Source: Chloroflexota bacterium
GTDB lineage: Bacteria > Chloroflexota > FW602-bin22 > JACPRP01
DNA length: 46,398 nucleotides
Direction of reading: 5' to 3'
NCBI GenBank assembly: GCA_016210495.1
Contig: JACQUC010000150.1
Span: 1 to 46,398 of the forward strand
Part shown: positions 39,248-46,398 of the stretch, piece after piece
Position numbering within the stretch: the stretch's first letter is position 1
Layout of the letters: each line of letters begins with the position of its first letter
Notes under the pieces: model-generated
What the model was told of the DNA's origin: nothing
The model's input: only the letters and a program-made list of their open reading frames with translations
Database searches by the model: none
Position numbers and translations under genes: made by a program

Positions 39248-40657
39248 CTACTGGTTCGTGCCCTCGTAGACCATCGAGTAGTCGCCGGTGGAATACGAAT
39301 TCAAGTTGGCGTCGAGCCACTGCTCGTTCACTATTCCCGCGAGCTGGGCCGTGGTCGTCTCCGCCTCCGCGCTGAACGCTCCGAACCAGCCGCTAGTAGT
39401 TCCAATCAGTGGGTATATCCAAGTTGTGGACGAGCCCGCCGGGACGAACTGCCGATCCACTTGCGTCGTGCCATTCCTCATCAGTTTCACCCAGGTATCG
39501 ACCGTGCCCACGTTCTGGACCTGGAAGCTCGTGTACCAACCCCTGTTGTTGTTCATAATCAGGGGGGCGAATACCTTGCTGGTGCCACCGGTGAACATCT
39601 TGTAGGACATCGCGTTGCCTGATGTGTGCCTCTCGTTCACGATGCCGACGAGTCTGTCCGAAGCGGACTGACCCTGCACGACCAATGAGCCAACCCGGTC
39701 CATGCCCGCTATGGGAGCCTCCATATAGCTGGCCTGATACGGGGCCAGGGTCCACTGGACGCCTAGGTCCGTTGTTCCGTTCTTGAGGAAGCGCACGTTT
39801 GCGGCCGCGGTGCCGACGTTCATCACCATTATGTCGGTGTTCCAGCCGGCGTTGTTGTTCATCATAAGCGGCGCGAAGATCCGCTGCGCTCCGCTGGCGA
39901 ACCCTGAAGTGCTGTACAGCAACACGTCGTTGGTGTGGTTAGCAGCCACCGCCAGAGGTTGGTCGGAAGTTACCCTCACTGAGCCGACGAACCTGGCCGT
40001 GGCACTGCCGCCGAGAAGTGTGTGGCTGCTTAGCGGCAGGTGGTAGCTGGCACCGGCCTTGATCGACACGGCCGGGTCTGTGCGGACGAGAGCGCCACTG
40101 GTATCCCGGTACTCGAGGACCGTGTTCGTCGAATCGGCCGTCCCCGCGTTCTGAATGAACAGCGTGGAGTTGTAGCTGGAGTTGTTCTTCATTGCCGACG
40201 GGATGAACATCGTCGTACCCGTGTTGATGACGCCGTCGTGGGCGCCCCTCATGACCCAGGGCCCAGAGGTCTGCTCGTTACTGATCGCCGCGATGGGCTT
40301 GTCAGAGATCACCACCGCCGATCCCGCAAAGCCACTGGTCACGGGAAGTGCGTCCGCCTGCCAGTCCTGCGAGCTACCTGCTGCAATTGTGACTGTAGCA
40401 TTTGGATCGGTGGGAATCCTGCCGACCAAGGTACCCGCGGTGTCGTAGAACTCGATTCTGATCTGAGCCGGCCCGGACGAGTCGAGGTTTTGGATTTGAA
40501 AGCTCGAAGAATAAGTTACGTTTTGCAGAGGCGCGGCGGACACCGACACTGACTTACCGGGGGACAACGATAGCCCCATCGTCAACAGTCCCGCTGCCGT
40601 TGCCACGACGATGACGAGGACGACGATTCCGATCCTGCTGGCAAATGCACGCTTCAT
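39248..40657 (-). CDS. Secreted protein with four beta repeats
   Basis: The ATG at 40657 has a perfect AAGGAGG seven bases upstream (40671-40665). The 469-residue protein begins with a signal/anchor sequence (KRAFASRIGIVVLVIVVATA, about residues 2-30). Four repeats follow with a period of about 107 residues, starting near 47, 158, 266 and 369. Each begins with a pattern like YxSxFxIQNxGTxxxxVxxxxxxxxGT and contains an NNN or NNS turn before it. The fold is probably an immunoglobulin-like beta-sandwich. There are no catalytic motifs and no cysteines stand out. A surface or adhesive role is plausible but unproven. It is divergent from the secreted hydrolase at 40824. Confidence 0.8.
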   Translation of the reverse strand: MKRAFASRIGIVVLVIVVATAAGLLTMGLSLSPGKSVSVSAAPLQNVTYSSSFQIQNLDSSGPAQIRIEFYDTAGTLVGRIPTDPNATVTIAAGSSQDWQADALPVTSGFAGSAVVISDKPIAAISNEQTSGPWVMRGAHDGVINTGTTMFIPSAMKNNSSYNSTLFIQNAGTADSTNTVLEYRDTSGALVRTDPAVSIKAGASYHLPLSSHTLLGGSATARFVGSVRVTSDQPLAVAANHTNDVLLYSTSGFASGAQRIFAPLMMNNNAGWNTDIMVMNVGTAAANVRFLKNGTTDLGVQWTLAPYQASYMEAPIAGMDRVGSLVVQGQSASDRLVGIVNERHTSGNAMSYKMFTGGTSKVFAPLIMNNNRGWYTSFQVQNVGTVDTWVKLMRNGTTQVDRQFVPAGSSTTWIYPLIGTTSGWFGAFSAEAETTTAQLAGIVNEQWLDANLNSYSTGDYSMVYEGTNQ

Positions 40658-40722
40658 GAACCAACCTCCTTGGTACACCAACTAAGCTCCCATCCCACGA
40701 ACTAAGTAACCAACCCAAGGCT

Positions 40723-40751
40723 ATTTTACAAGTCCAAGAGGGCCATGTCAA
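40723..40751 (-). promoter_or_regulatory. Near-consensus promoter of the four-repeat protein
   Basis: On the minus strand a perfect TTGACA (40751-40746), 17-base spacer and TAAAAT (40728-40723). Transcription would begin near 40716, about 58 bases before the ATG at 40657. Confidence 0.85.
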
Positions 40752-40788
40752 TAGTACTTTCTGAACTTTCGGAGCTTTTTGGAAAACC

Positions 40789-40817
40789 TTGACACTTGGC
40801 CAGGCGCAGGGTAGCAT
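40789..40817 (+). promoter_or_regulatory. Promoter of the secreted hydrolase
   Basis: A perfect TTGACA (40789-40794), 17 bases and TAGCAT (40812-40817). The expected start near 40824 coincides with the TTG start codon, suggesting a leaderless message, or a start further down (TTG 40854 or 40872). Confidence 0.75.
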
Positions 40818-40823
40818 GAACAC

Positions 40824-42902
40824 TTGAATCGCCCGTTTGATAGGCTGGCGGACTTGATTAGCTCAAGAGTTTTGTCTGAACAGCATAGCTCGAGGCCGTG
40901 GGCACACTTGGCGGCCGTCGCAGGTTTGGTGCTGTGGCTTGGCCTCGTGCCGTCGGCTTTGCCACAAAGGACGGCGCTTGCTTCCCCCGAGCAGGAGGCC
41001 CGCTTTGGCGCGGTCGAGGCGTTCCGCGCTCCCGGGCAGGCGGCACAGGCCGGCGTGCGCTGGCAGCGCGTCCTTTTTTGGTGGCACCACCTCCAGCCCA
41101 ACTCGCCAGATGAGTGGAGTCCCTATTTCTTTCCCGACGGCGTTCTGGCCGACGAGCTGAAGAGCGGGCGCGAGATCGTAGGCACCCTCGTGAACGTCCC
41201 CAGGTGGGCCAACGGAACGGGCAGACCCTTCGATCCTCCAGCGAACCTCTACCTGCCGTACGATCATCCCAGCAATTACTGGGGGCAGTTCGTCAAGAAG
41301 ATCGTGACCGTGTACCGCGGCAAGATCGACCAGTGGATCATATGGAACGAGCCGGACGTCTGGGACGCCGGCAGCTCGGGCTATACCTGGAGCGGTTCCG
41401 TGGCCGACTATTACCAACTGCTCAAAGTTGCCTATCAGGCGGCAAAGGCCGCAAATCCCAGCAGCAAGATACTGATGGCAGGGCTGACCTACTGGTGGGA
41501 CGAGCAGTATGGGCGCGAGCAGTATTTCAAGCGAGTGCTGGACGTAGCCAGGGACGACCCCACGGCGAGGGCTAACAACTGGTATTTCGACGTAGCGGTG
41601 CTTCAGTTATACAACGATCCCAGGGCCCTCTACGACATACCGATGCTGTTCCATCGTATTATGAATCAGTACGGTTTCGACAAGCCTGTGTGGATCAACG
41701 AGACCAACGTGGCGCCGTGGAACGACCCGGCGGGGCCACTCACGCGGGATCGGTTTCGCGCTACACTGGACGAGCAGGCGTCGTTCGTCGTCCAGGCCGC
41801 TGCCTACGCGCTGGCGTCAGGAGTGGACAGGATCTCTTTTTATAAGATGAGGGACGAGCCCGTTCTGGCGCAGGGCCGGGAGGCTTTCGGCCTCGTTCGC
41901 AACGACGGCACGGCAAGGCCGGCGCTGGCAGCCTTGCAGGTTGTGACCAGGTATTTTGCCGGCACACGAAAGGCGACGATGCAGCAAAACAACGACGTCG
42001 TCAGGATTGTTCTGGACAAGGACAACGAACAGGTGGCAGTGATCTGGAACCAATCGCCGCGACCGAGGCCTGTCGTGGTGGGGGCTACGGCCGCAAGCGC
42101 GGCCCGCGTGGACAAGCGCGGTAACGTGCAGATGATCAGTGCCGCCGGTGGCTGGTACGGCCTGGAGCTCGAAGGGGCGACGCATAACACGGTGCCGGGG
42201 AATCCCAACAAGTATCAGGTCGGCGGTTCGCCGGTCTTGCTCGTGGAGAGCAGGGCCGGCGCAAACCCGGGGAGCGCGAGCCCTGCGACGGCTTCGTCCA
42301 GCGCGAAGACGGAGACATTGGCTGAGGGCTCCAGGGAGTGGCAGACCCTCGCGAGACTGCTCAGGAGTCCCGCCGACCTTGGCGAGCCGCGCAGCGGCTT
42401 GGTGCCGGATCCGACCGCGGGGGGACGGATGGCCCAGTTCTTCCAGAAAGCCGTGCTAGATTGGCTGCCCGACGGCGCGGGTGGCTATCGCCTTGAGCGG
42501 CGTCTGCTGGGTGACATCATTTACCCGGGGGCAGATCCGCCGCTCGATAGGAAGGATTCTCCCCGTGAACCGTATCACTATTTCCCATTTTCCACTGACA
42601 GGCCAACCGGACTCGGGCACTTCGTGTCCGATTACGCGCCATCCGGCGCGCCAAATTACTTCAAGGAATACTTCGACAGATTTGGCGGTGTCGAGGTTCT
42701 TGGCTTTCCCAAAGAGGAGCCGAAGGTGCGCGGGGGCAGGTGGACGCAGCGTTTCCAGGCCGCTGTTCTGGTCCACTTTTCGGAACACGACGTCGAAGGC
42801 AACCTGCCGGGAACCGATATTCCTCACACCGACCTGCTGGTGCAGATGGAAGCGCTCGGCGACAGATACCTCGAGCAAACAGGACTGGTAATCCTTCCCT
42901 AA
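40824..42902 (+). CDS. Secreted glycoside-hydrolase-like protein with Chloroflexota-type tail repeats
   Basis: The 692-residue protein has an N-terminal hydrophobic export segment (about residues 26-52). A TIM-barrel glycoside hydrolase of clan A style (GH39/GH5-like) follows: WIIWNEPDVWD puts the acid/base Glu at 176, and KPVWINETN gives a likely nucleophile Glu at 293. Both catalytic positions look intact. From about 490 the tail contains two copies of a repeat, the second being FGGVEVLGFPKEEPKVRGG then RWTQRFQAAVL, a module I associate with Chloroflexota secreted proteins and possible wall or glycan binding. The start TTG 40824 sits at the predicted transcript start; later TTG codons would shorten the N terminus but keep the export segment. 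The substrate is unknown. Confidence 0.78.
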   Translation: MNRPFDRLADLISSRVLSEQHSSRPWAHLAAVAGLVLWLGLVPSALPQRTALASPEQEARFGAVEAFRAPGQAAQAGVRWQRVLFWWHHLQPNSPDEWSPYFFPDGVLADELKSGREIVGTLVNVPRWANGTGRPFDPPANLYLPYDHPSNYWGQFVKKIVTVYRGKIDQWIIWNEPDVWDAGSSGYTWSGSVADYYQLLKVAYQAAKAANPSSKILMAGLTYWWDEQYGREQYFKRVLDVARDDPTARANNWYFDVAVLQLYNDPRALYDIPMLFHRIMNQYGFDKPVWINETNVAPWNDPAGPLTRDRFRATLDEQASFVVQAAAYALASGVDRISFYKMRDEPVLAQGREAFGLVRNDGTARPALAALQVVTRYFAGTRKATMQQNNDVVRIVLDKDNEQVAVIWNQSPRPRPVVVGATAASAARVDKRGNVQMISAAGGWYGLELEGATHNTVPGNPNKYQVGGSPVLLVESRAGANPGSASPATASSSAKTETLAEGSREWQTLARLLRSPADLGEPRSGLVPDPTAGGRMAQFFQKAVLDWLPDGAGGYRLERRLLGDIIYPGADPPLDRKDSPREPYHYFPFSTDRPTGLGHFVSDYAPSGAPNYFKEYFDRFGGVEVLGFPKEEPKVRGGRWTQRFQAAVLVHFSEHDVEGNLPGTDIPHTDLLVQMEALGDRYLEQTGLVILP

Positions 42903-42943
42903 CGTCAGCCAATGAGCCAGGCATACCCGAGCAAGCCACCTTA

Positions 42944-42972
42944 TTGGTAAGTTCCGGCTCATATGGTATAAT
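42944..42972 (+). promoter_or_regulatory. Promoter of ftsH
   Basis: TTGGTA (42944-42949), 17 bases and a perfect TATAAT (42967-42972) with extended TGG. Transcription from about 42979 leaves a 46-base leader. Confidence 0.85.
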
Positions 42973-43024
42973 TTCGGCACACCTTTTGTCGCCCGATAAC
43001 AGGGCGGATAGTTGGAGGCTGTTT

Positions 43025-44830
43025 GTGAAGCTGCGTGCCACGAGAAACAAGATCATCATCGCGTTGGGGGCCGTGCTGGCCCTGGCGATTCTTTCCCTGG
43101 CGCTCTACAGCTTCGGTTCTGGCGCCAAGGAGATCGAGACGATACCTATCAGCGAGGTCCTGAACAGGGCCGAGCGACACGAGATAGCCAGGGCTACCAT
43201 AACCGGAAACGTAGTGACCGTTACCGACGTCAGCGACCATCAGTTCAGGGCGCTGAAGGAAAACGAATTGCCTGTGGCCGAGACGCTACGCAAGGGCGGT
43301 GCCCAGGTGAGCGTCGCCGACCAGCAGGCCAATCTGACCCTGGGGCCGCTCGTCGCCATCCTGCCGTTGCTGGCCATCGTGGGGCTGGTGTGGCTTGCGA
43401 CGCGCCGCGCGGGTCTGCACAACCAGGCTTTCTCTTTCGGCCACAGCCAGGCGCGTATGCTCGTGGACCACAATACGGGTGTGAGTTTCACCGATGTGGC
43501 GGGGGTCGAGGAGGCCAAGCTCGAGCTAACCGAGGTCGTGCAGTTCTTGAAACAACCCGAGAAGTTCCGGGCGCTGGGCGCCCGTGTGCCGAGAGGAGTG
43601 TTGCTGGTCGGGCCGCCGGGGACGGGAAAAACGCTGATGGCCAAGGCGGTGGCCGGAGAGGCCAACGTTCCCTTCTTCAGCATCAGCGGCTCTGAGTTCG
43701 TTGAGATGTTTGTCGGCGTGGGTGCGTCGCGGGTCCGCGATCTGTTCAAGCAGGCCAAGAAGCACGCTCCCTGCATCATTTTCGTGGACGAGATCGACGC
43801 CGTCGGTCGGCGGCGAGGCTCCAGCTTGGGCGGAAGCAACGAGGAGCGCGAGCACACCCTGAACCAGCTTCTGGTGGAGTTGGACGGCTTCGATACCGAC
43901 ACCAATATCGTCGTGCTGGCGGCCACGAACCGGGCCGATACGCTCGATCACGCACTGCTGCGTCCGGGTCGGTTCGACCGTCAGGTTTTCCTGGATGCAC
44001 CCGACATTGCCGGACGTGAAGCTATCCTCGGGGTACACTGTCGCAACAAGCCGCTGGACGATGACATCGACCTCCGGGTGCTGGCGCAACAGACCCCGGG
44101 CTTCTCTGGCGCCGATCTGGCGAACCTTATCAACGAAGCGGCCATTTTGGCGGCGCGAGCGGACAAAAACTCCATCGGCCAGATCGAGATGGAGGAGGCG
44201 ATCCTCCGCGTTATGGCCGGCCCGGAGCGAAAGAGCAGGGTCCTGAGCGAGGAGCAGAAGAGCATAACGGCTTACCACGAGGTCGGCCATGCTCTGGTGA
44301 TGAAGTCATTGCCCCACGCCGACCCGGTACACAAGGTATCGGTGATCTCGCGCGGGCAGGCCCTCGGGATAACCATTCAGAGGCCCAAGGAAGATCGTTA
44401 CCTGATGACGAGGGCGCAGCTACTGGCGCGTCTGGCCGGCGCCATGGGTGGCCGCGCGGCGGAGGAGATCATCTTCGGCGACATCACCACCGGTGCCAAG
44501 CAGGATATCGACTACGTCACCGATCTGGCGAAACGCATGGTCTGTGATTTTGGGATGAGCGACCTGGGAGCGGTCTCGTTTAAGCGCCGGCGCAACGAGC
44601 ACGGCGTGGGCGAAGTGTTGAGCGAGTCGCTGGCCCGGAAAGTCGACCACGCGGTGGTGGCTCTGGTAGAGCAGGCGTATCGGACGGCGAAGACCATTCT
44701 AATCGAGAAGAAGGATCGGCTGATCGAGATCTCCGAGCACCTCAAGAAGGTGGAGACGATGGACGGAGCGGCGCTGGACGCCTTCCTGCACGGCCCTTCG
44801 CCGGTCTCCGTGAGTGTGAGCTCCAATTAG
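43025..44830 (+). CDS. ftsH: ATP-dependent zinc metalloprotease FtsH
   Basis: From GTG 43025 (GGAGG eight bases upstream) the product is 601 residues. FtsH is a membrane hexamer that unfolds and degrades membrane and regulatory proteins. Seen are two N-terminal membrane helices (about 9-29 and 112-131), AAA motifs Walker A GPPGTGKT at 196-203, Walker [16 protein letters not shown] near 253, the arginine-finger region ([13 protein letters not shown] near 313) and the zinc site HEVGH at 418-422 with the third ligand Asp in [10 protein letters not shown]. The pore aromatic is in [17 protein letters not shown]. The tail is short. The open frame upstream to 42740 overlaps the hydrolase gene and is not real. 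It has its own promoter. Confidence 0.97.
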   Translation: MKLRATRNKIIIALGAVLALAILSLALYSFGSGAKEIETIPISEVLNRAERHEIARATITGNVVTVTDVSDHQFRALKENELPVAETLRKGGAQVSVADQQANLTLGPLVAILPLLAIVGLVWLATRRAGLHNQAFSFGHSQARMLVDHNTGVSFTDVAGVEEAKLELTEVVQFLKQPEKFRALGARVPRGVLLVGPPGTGKTLMAKAVAGEANVPFFSISGSEFVEMFVGVGASRVRDLFKQAKKHAPCIIFVDEIDAVGRRRGSSLGGSNEEREHTLNQLLVELDGFDTDTNIVVLAATNRADTLDHALLRPGRFDRQVFLDAPDIAGREAILGVHCRNKPLDDDIDLRVLAQQTPGFSGADLANLINEAAILAARADKNSIGQIEMEEAILRVMAGPERKSRVLSEEQKSITAYHEVGHALVMKSLPHADPVHKVSVISRGQALGITIQRPKEDRYLMTRAQLLARLAGAMGGRAAEEIIFGDITTGAKQDIDYVTDLAKRMVCDFGMSDLGAVSFKRRRNEHGVGEVLSESLARKVDHAVVALVEQAYRTAKTILIEKKDRLIEISEHLKKVETMDGAALDAFLHGPSPVSVSVSSN

Positions 44831-44839
44831 CAATGTGGA

Positions 44840-44898
44840 TTTGGAGTGCGGCGGCTTGCCGCCGCACCTAAAGCGCAGGCAAGCCTGCGCACTCCAAA
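44840..44898. repeat. Cruciform-type palindrome with two inner hairpins
   Basis: TTTGGAGTGCG.. (44840-44860) pairs with 44878-44898 at 19 of 21 positions. Inside are two nested hairpins, GCGGCGGCTTGCCGCCGC (44849-44866) and GCGCAGGCAAGCCTGCGC (44873-44890). The layout is cloverleaf-like. It lies ten bases after ftsH. Confidence 0.75.
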
Positions 44899-45005
44899 CC
44901 GTGGCCTGGCAACCGCCAGTGCGACCAACTTCGTCGTTGTAAGCACCCTGGCAGTAGCCAGGCCAATACCTTCGAGCTTATCCGTACAGAGCCGGTAAGA
45001 GCGAA

Positions 45006-45320
45006 TCAGGCCGTAGCGAAGAGCTGCGGCTGCTTGCCCAGGTGGACTATCTCGCCGTCGTGCCATTCCGGTTCGGCGGCAAAGAAGGCTGCCAGCTTCT
45101 TGTAGCGGGCGTCCTGCTCAGGGCTCTTTGCATTGGCCCAGTACTTCTCTCTGCTCTCGAACACGACGGCCATATAGTACTCGTCGGGTCGCGCGTCTAT
45201 TTTGTAAAGGTACATTCCGACTATCCCGGGAATCTTGGGCAAATCATCACGCAGTTGCCTCAGCAGGACATCTCGGTCTATACCGGGCTTGAGTTGGAAC
45301 CGTGCTATCGTACCGTACAT
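45006..45320 (-). CDS. Small dimeric alpha/beta barrel (ABM-like) protein
   Basis: A 104-residue protein beginning MYGTIARFQLKPGIDRDVL. The size, the IPGIVGMYLYK strand-turn and VFESREKYWANAKSPEQD are of the antibiotic-biosynthesis-monooxygenase / dimeric ferredoxin-like barrel type. Such proteins range from small monooxygenases to structural relatives without known activity; no cofactor residues decide here. GGGAGG lies nine bases before the ATG. It sits 63 bases downstream of the cupin gene on the same strand and is probably co-transcribed. Confidence 0.75.
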   Translation of the reverse strand: MYGTIARFQLKPGIDRDVLLRQLRDDLPKIPGIVGMYLYKIDARPDEYYMAVVFESREKYWANAKSPEQDARYKKLAAFFAAEPEWHDGEIVHLGKQPQLFATA

Positions 45321-45383
45321 TTGAAACCTCCCTGGAATCCTTTCGCTCGTTGTTTGTCGTGCTTTGCACGCTTGGTCAGGGCC

Positions 45384-45779
45384 TCAGCGCACCGTGAAGC
45401 CCTTCGGCTTTGCTTGTAACGCGGCCATGTTACGGGCCACGACCTCCATTGTCTTCTGATATTCGCCCTTGGGGCTAAACTCGACCAACTCGCTTTCCTC
45501 TTCTACGAAGGGAATGTGACCGGCTGCCATGTAGTAGGCATCGCCGGCATTGAAGACCTCCTCGCGGTCATGATACTTGATGCGTATGCGGCCTTTCAGC
45601 ACGTATCCCCAGTGAGGGCACTGGCACCTGTCGTCAGGCAGCCCCTTGAACACGTCTGTAGCATCAAGCCCGGCGGGTAGCTTCTCAATGGCGACGTTCA
45701 GCCCGCCCCACTCGGTCTGCTGGCTTACGAAGCCGTCCCCTTCAAACGCAATTGGCAAGTCCTTCTTTGATCCTCGCAT
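45384..45779 (-). CDS. Cupin-domain protein
   Basis: A 131-residue single-domain cupin. The first cupin motif region is CQCPHWGYVLKGRIRIKYHD (about 53-72) and the second is FNAGDAYYMAAGHIPFVEE (about 76-94). The usual metal-binding His pair is reduced: one His in PHWGYV and one in AGHIP are visible. Its role may be binding or regulation rather than catalysis. AAAGGAG lies upstream of the ATG at 45779. No pathway link to the polysaccharide genes is evident. Confidence 0.8.
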   Translation of the reverse strand: MRGSKKDLPIAFEGDGFVSQQTEWGGLNVAIEKLPAGLDATDVFKGLPDDRCQCPHWGYVLKGRIRIKYHDREEVFNAGDAYYMAAGHIPFVEEESELVEFSPKGEYQKTMEVVARNMAALQAKPKGFTVR

Positions 45780-45926
45780 ATGGGCAACTCCTTTCGCTGT
45801 AATCTGTACACTATGAAGGGTAGAAGTTGCAGCAAGAACTGTGCCGCGAGAGGAGAGTCACACCAGGTTGTGCGTATCCATTCGTGTGCTGCACCTGGCT
45901 CCATTGTCGCATCTTCAGGGAAACGG

Positions 45927-46398
45927 TTATGGGGACGGTCGTACAGCAAGCAGCGGTAGCGGAGCCATTTGGACGAAGTCGCAGTGGGTTACCAGCGGAC
46001 AACCGGCGCACAGGGGAGCCTTTTGGCAGGTGTTGTGGCAGTGGTGGACGATCTGGGCGTGGTACTCCTGAAACAGGGCCGTTTCGCGGGGCAGATTGGC
46101 TTCAAAGAAAGCCTGGAGATCATCGTAAGTAATGCCATTCGAGACAAGGCCCAAGCGTGCCATAAGCTGCTTGGTGTAGGCGTCGATGACGAAGATGGGC
46201 TTGTGGGCGCCGTAGAGGATGATCGAGTCGGCGGTCTCAGGGCCGACCCCTTTGATGGAAAGCAGCTCCTTACGCAGGGCGTCGACGTCGTGGGCGAACA
46301 GGGCGTCGAGATCGTAACCGTAGCCCCGCAGATGACCCAAGAAGGCTTTGATCTTGGCAGCCTTGGCGTTGAAAAAGCGCGAGGGGCGGACGAGCCGC
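45927..46398 (-). CDS. HhH-GPD DNA glycosylase / endonuclease III-like (partial)
   Basis: The gene enters from beyond the right edge: in frame upstream of the first internal start the sequence continues RLVRPSRFFNAKAAKIKAFL, so the N terminus is missing. The visible part has the helix-hairpin-helix LLSIKGVGPETADSIILYG, the catalytic Asp in VIDAYTKQ and a C-terminal iron-sulfur cysteine set (CHNTCQKAPLCAGCPLVTHC). In that set the first spacing is five or nine rather than the usual six residues. The enzyme excises damaged bases. It ends 148 bases from the cupin gene on the same strand. Confidence 0.85.
   Translation of the reverse strand, partial: RLVRPSRFFNAKAAKIKAFLGHLRGYGYDLDALFAHDVDALRKELLSIKGVGPETADSIILYGAHKPIFVIDAYTKQLMARLGLVSNGITYDDLQAFFEANLPRETALFQEYHAQIVHHCHNTCQKAPLCAGCPLVTHCDFVQMAPLPLLAVRPSP

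Noticed and set aside
43526..44290. A 254-codon minus-strand frame within ftsH
   Set aside because: It is antisense to the AAA domain of FtsH, whose motifs are unmistakable.

Overview
The window looks like chromosome of a GC-rich (roughly 57-59 % by eye) bacterium, most plausibly a Chloroflexota member or a metagenome-assembled relative. That placement is an inference from protein style: the secreted hydrolase at 40824-42902 ends in the 'GG..LGFPKEEP....RWTQRF' type of repeat I associate with Chloroflexota secreted proteins, and the tail of the rhamnosyltransferase-like protein at 24729-26102 is of a kind I know from the same group. GTG and TTG starts and GTGA stop/start overlaps are frequent. 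No rRNA, tRNA or CRISPR array was seen.

Most of the window (about 1.2-39 kb) is one large surface-polysaccharide locus of the ABC-transporter-dependent type. The left block (1210-8815, plus strand) holds a DPM1-like glycosyltransferase, the Wzm-type permease, a GmhA-like SIS isomerase, a GmhB-like HAD phosphatase, a UDP-GlcNAc 2-epimerase, a flippase-like membrane protein, an NDP-sugar epimerase, a nucleotidyltransferase and a transaldolase. This is close to a complete heptose-nucleotide module, but no sugar kinase is visible. A scarred region follows (8.8-12.5 kb): a fragment copied from the flippase gene, two minus-strand genes (methyltransferase, glycosyltransferase) and two broken transposases fused head to head. 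Two large membrane glycosyltransferases (12524-17145) and a divergent double-methyltransferase protein (17565-19358) come next.

The right block (19655-38981, plus strand, tightly packed) begins with a 1100-residue methyltransferase / coiled-coil / GT4 / GT2 fusion placed directly before the Wzt ATPase. It continues with five more glycosyltransferases, a methyltransferase, a third large membrane glycosyltransferase, a hexapeptide acyltransferase, a DegT aminotransferase, a small coiled-coil protein, a further GT4 and a second flippase-like protein. The likely flow is: nucleotide sugars (heptose-type, ManNAc-type, 3-amino sugar) are assembled by cytoplasmic GT2/GT4 enzymes, the chain is capped or measured by the fusion protein, recognised by the Wzt C-terminal domain and exported through Wzm. 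Lipid-linked sugars are used outside by the GT39-like proteins.

The last 7 kb is different: a secreted four-repeat protein and a secreted glycoside-hydrolase-like protein are transcribed divergently from two near-consensus promoters, followed by ftsH, a small monooxygenase-like protein, a cupin and a partial HhH-GPD DNA glycosylase.

Several sigma-70-type promoters can be read directly, many with an extended -10 (TGSTATAMT). One promoter with its leader is duplicated 7 kb apart. Repeats include a 158-bp MITE with a 5-bp target duplication (904-1061), a palindromic repeat found both at the window edge and inside a coding sequence (32117-32227), and two strong intergenic palindromes near 39.07 and 44.87 kb.
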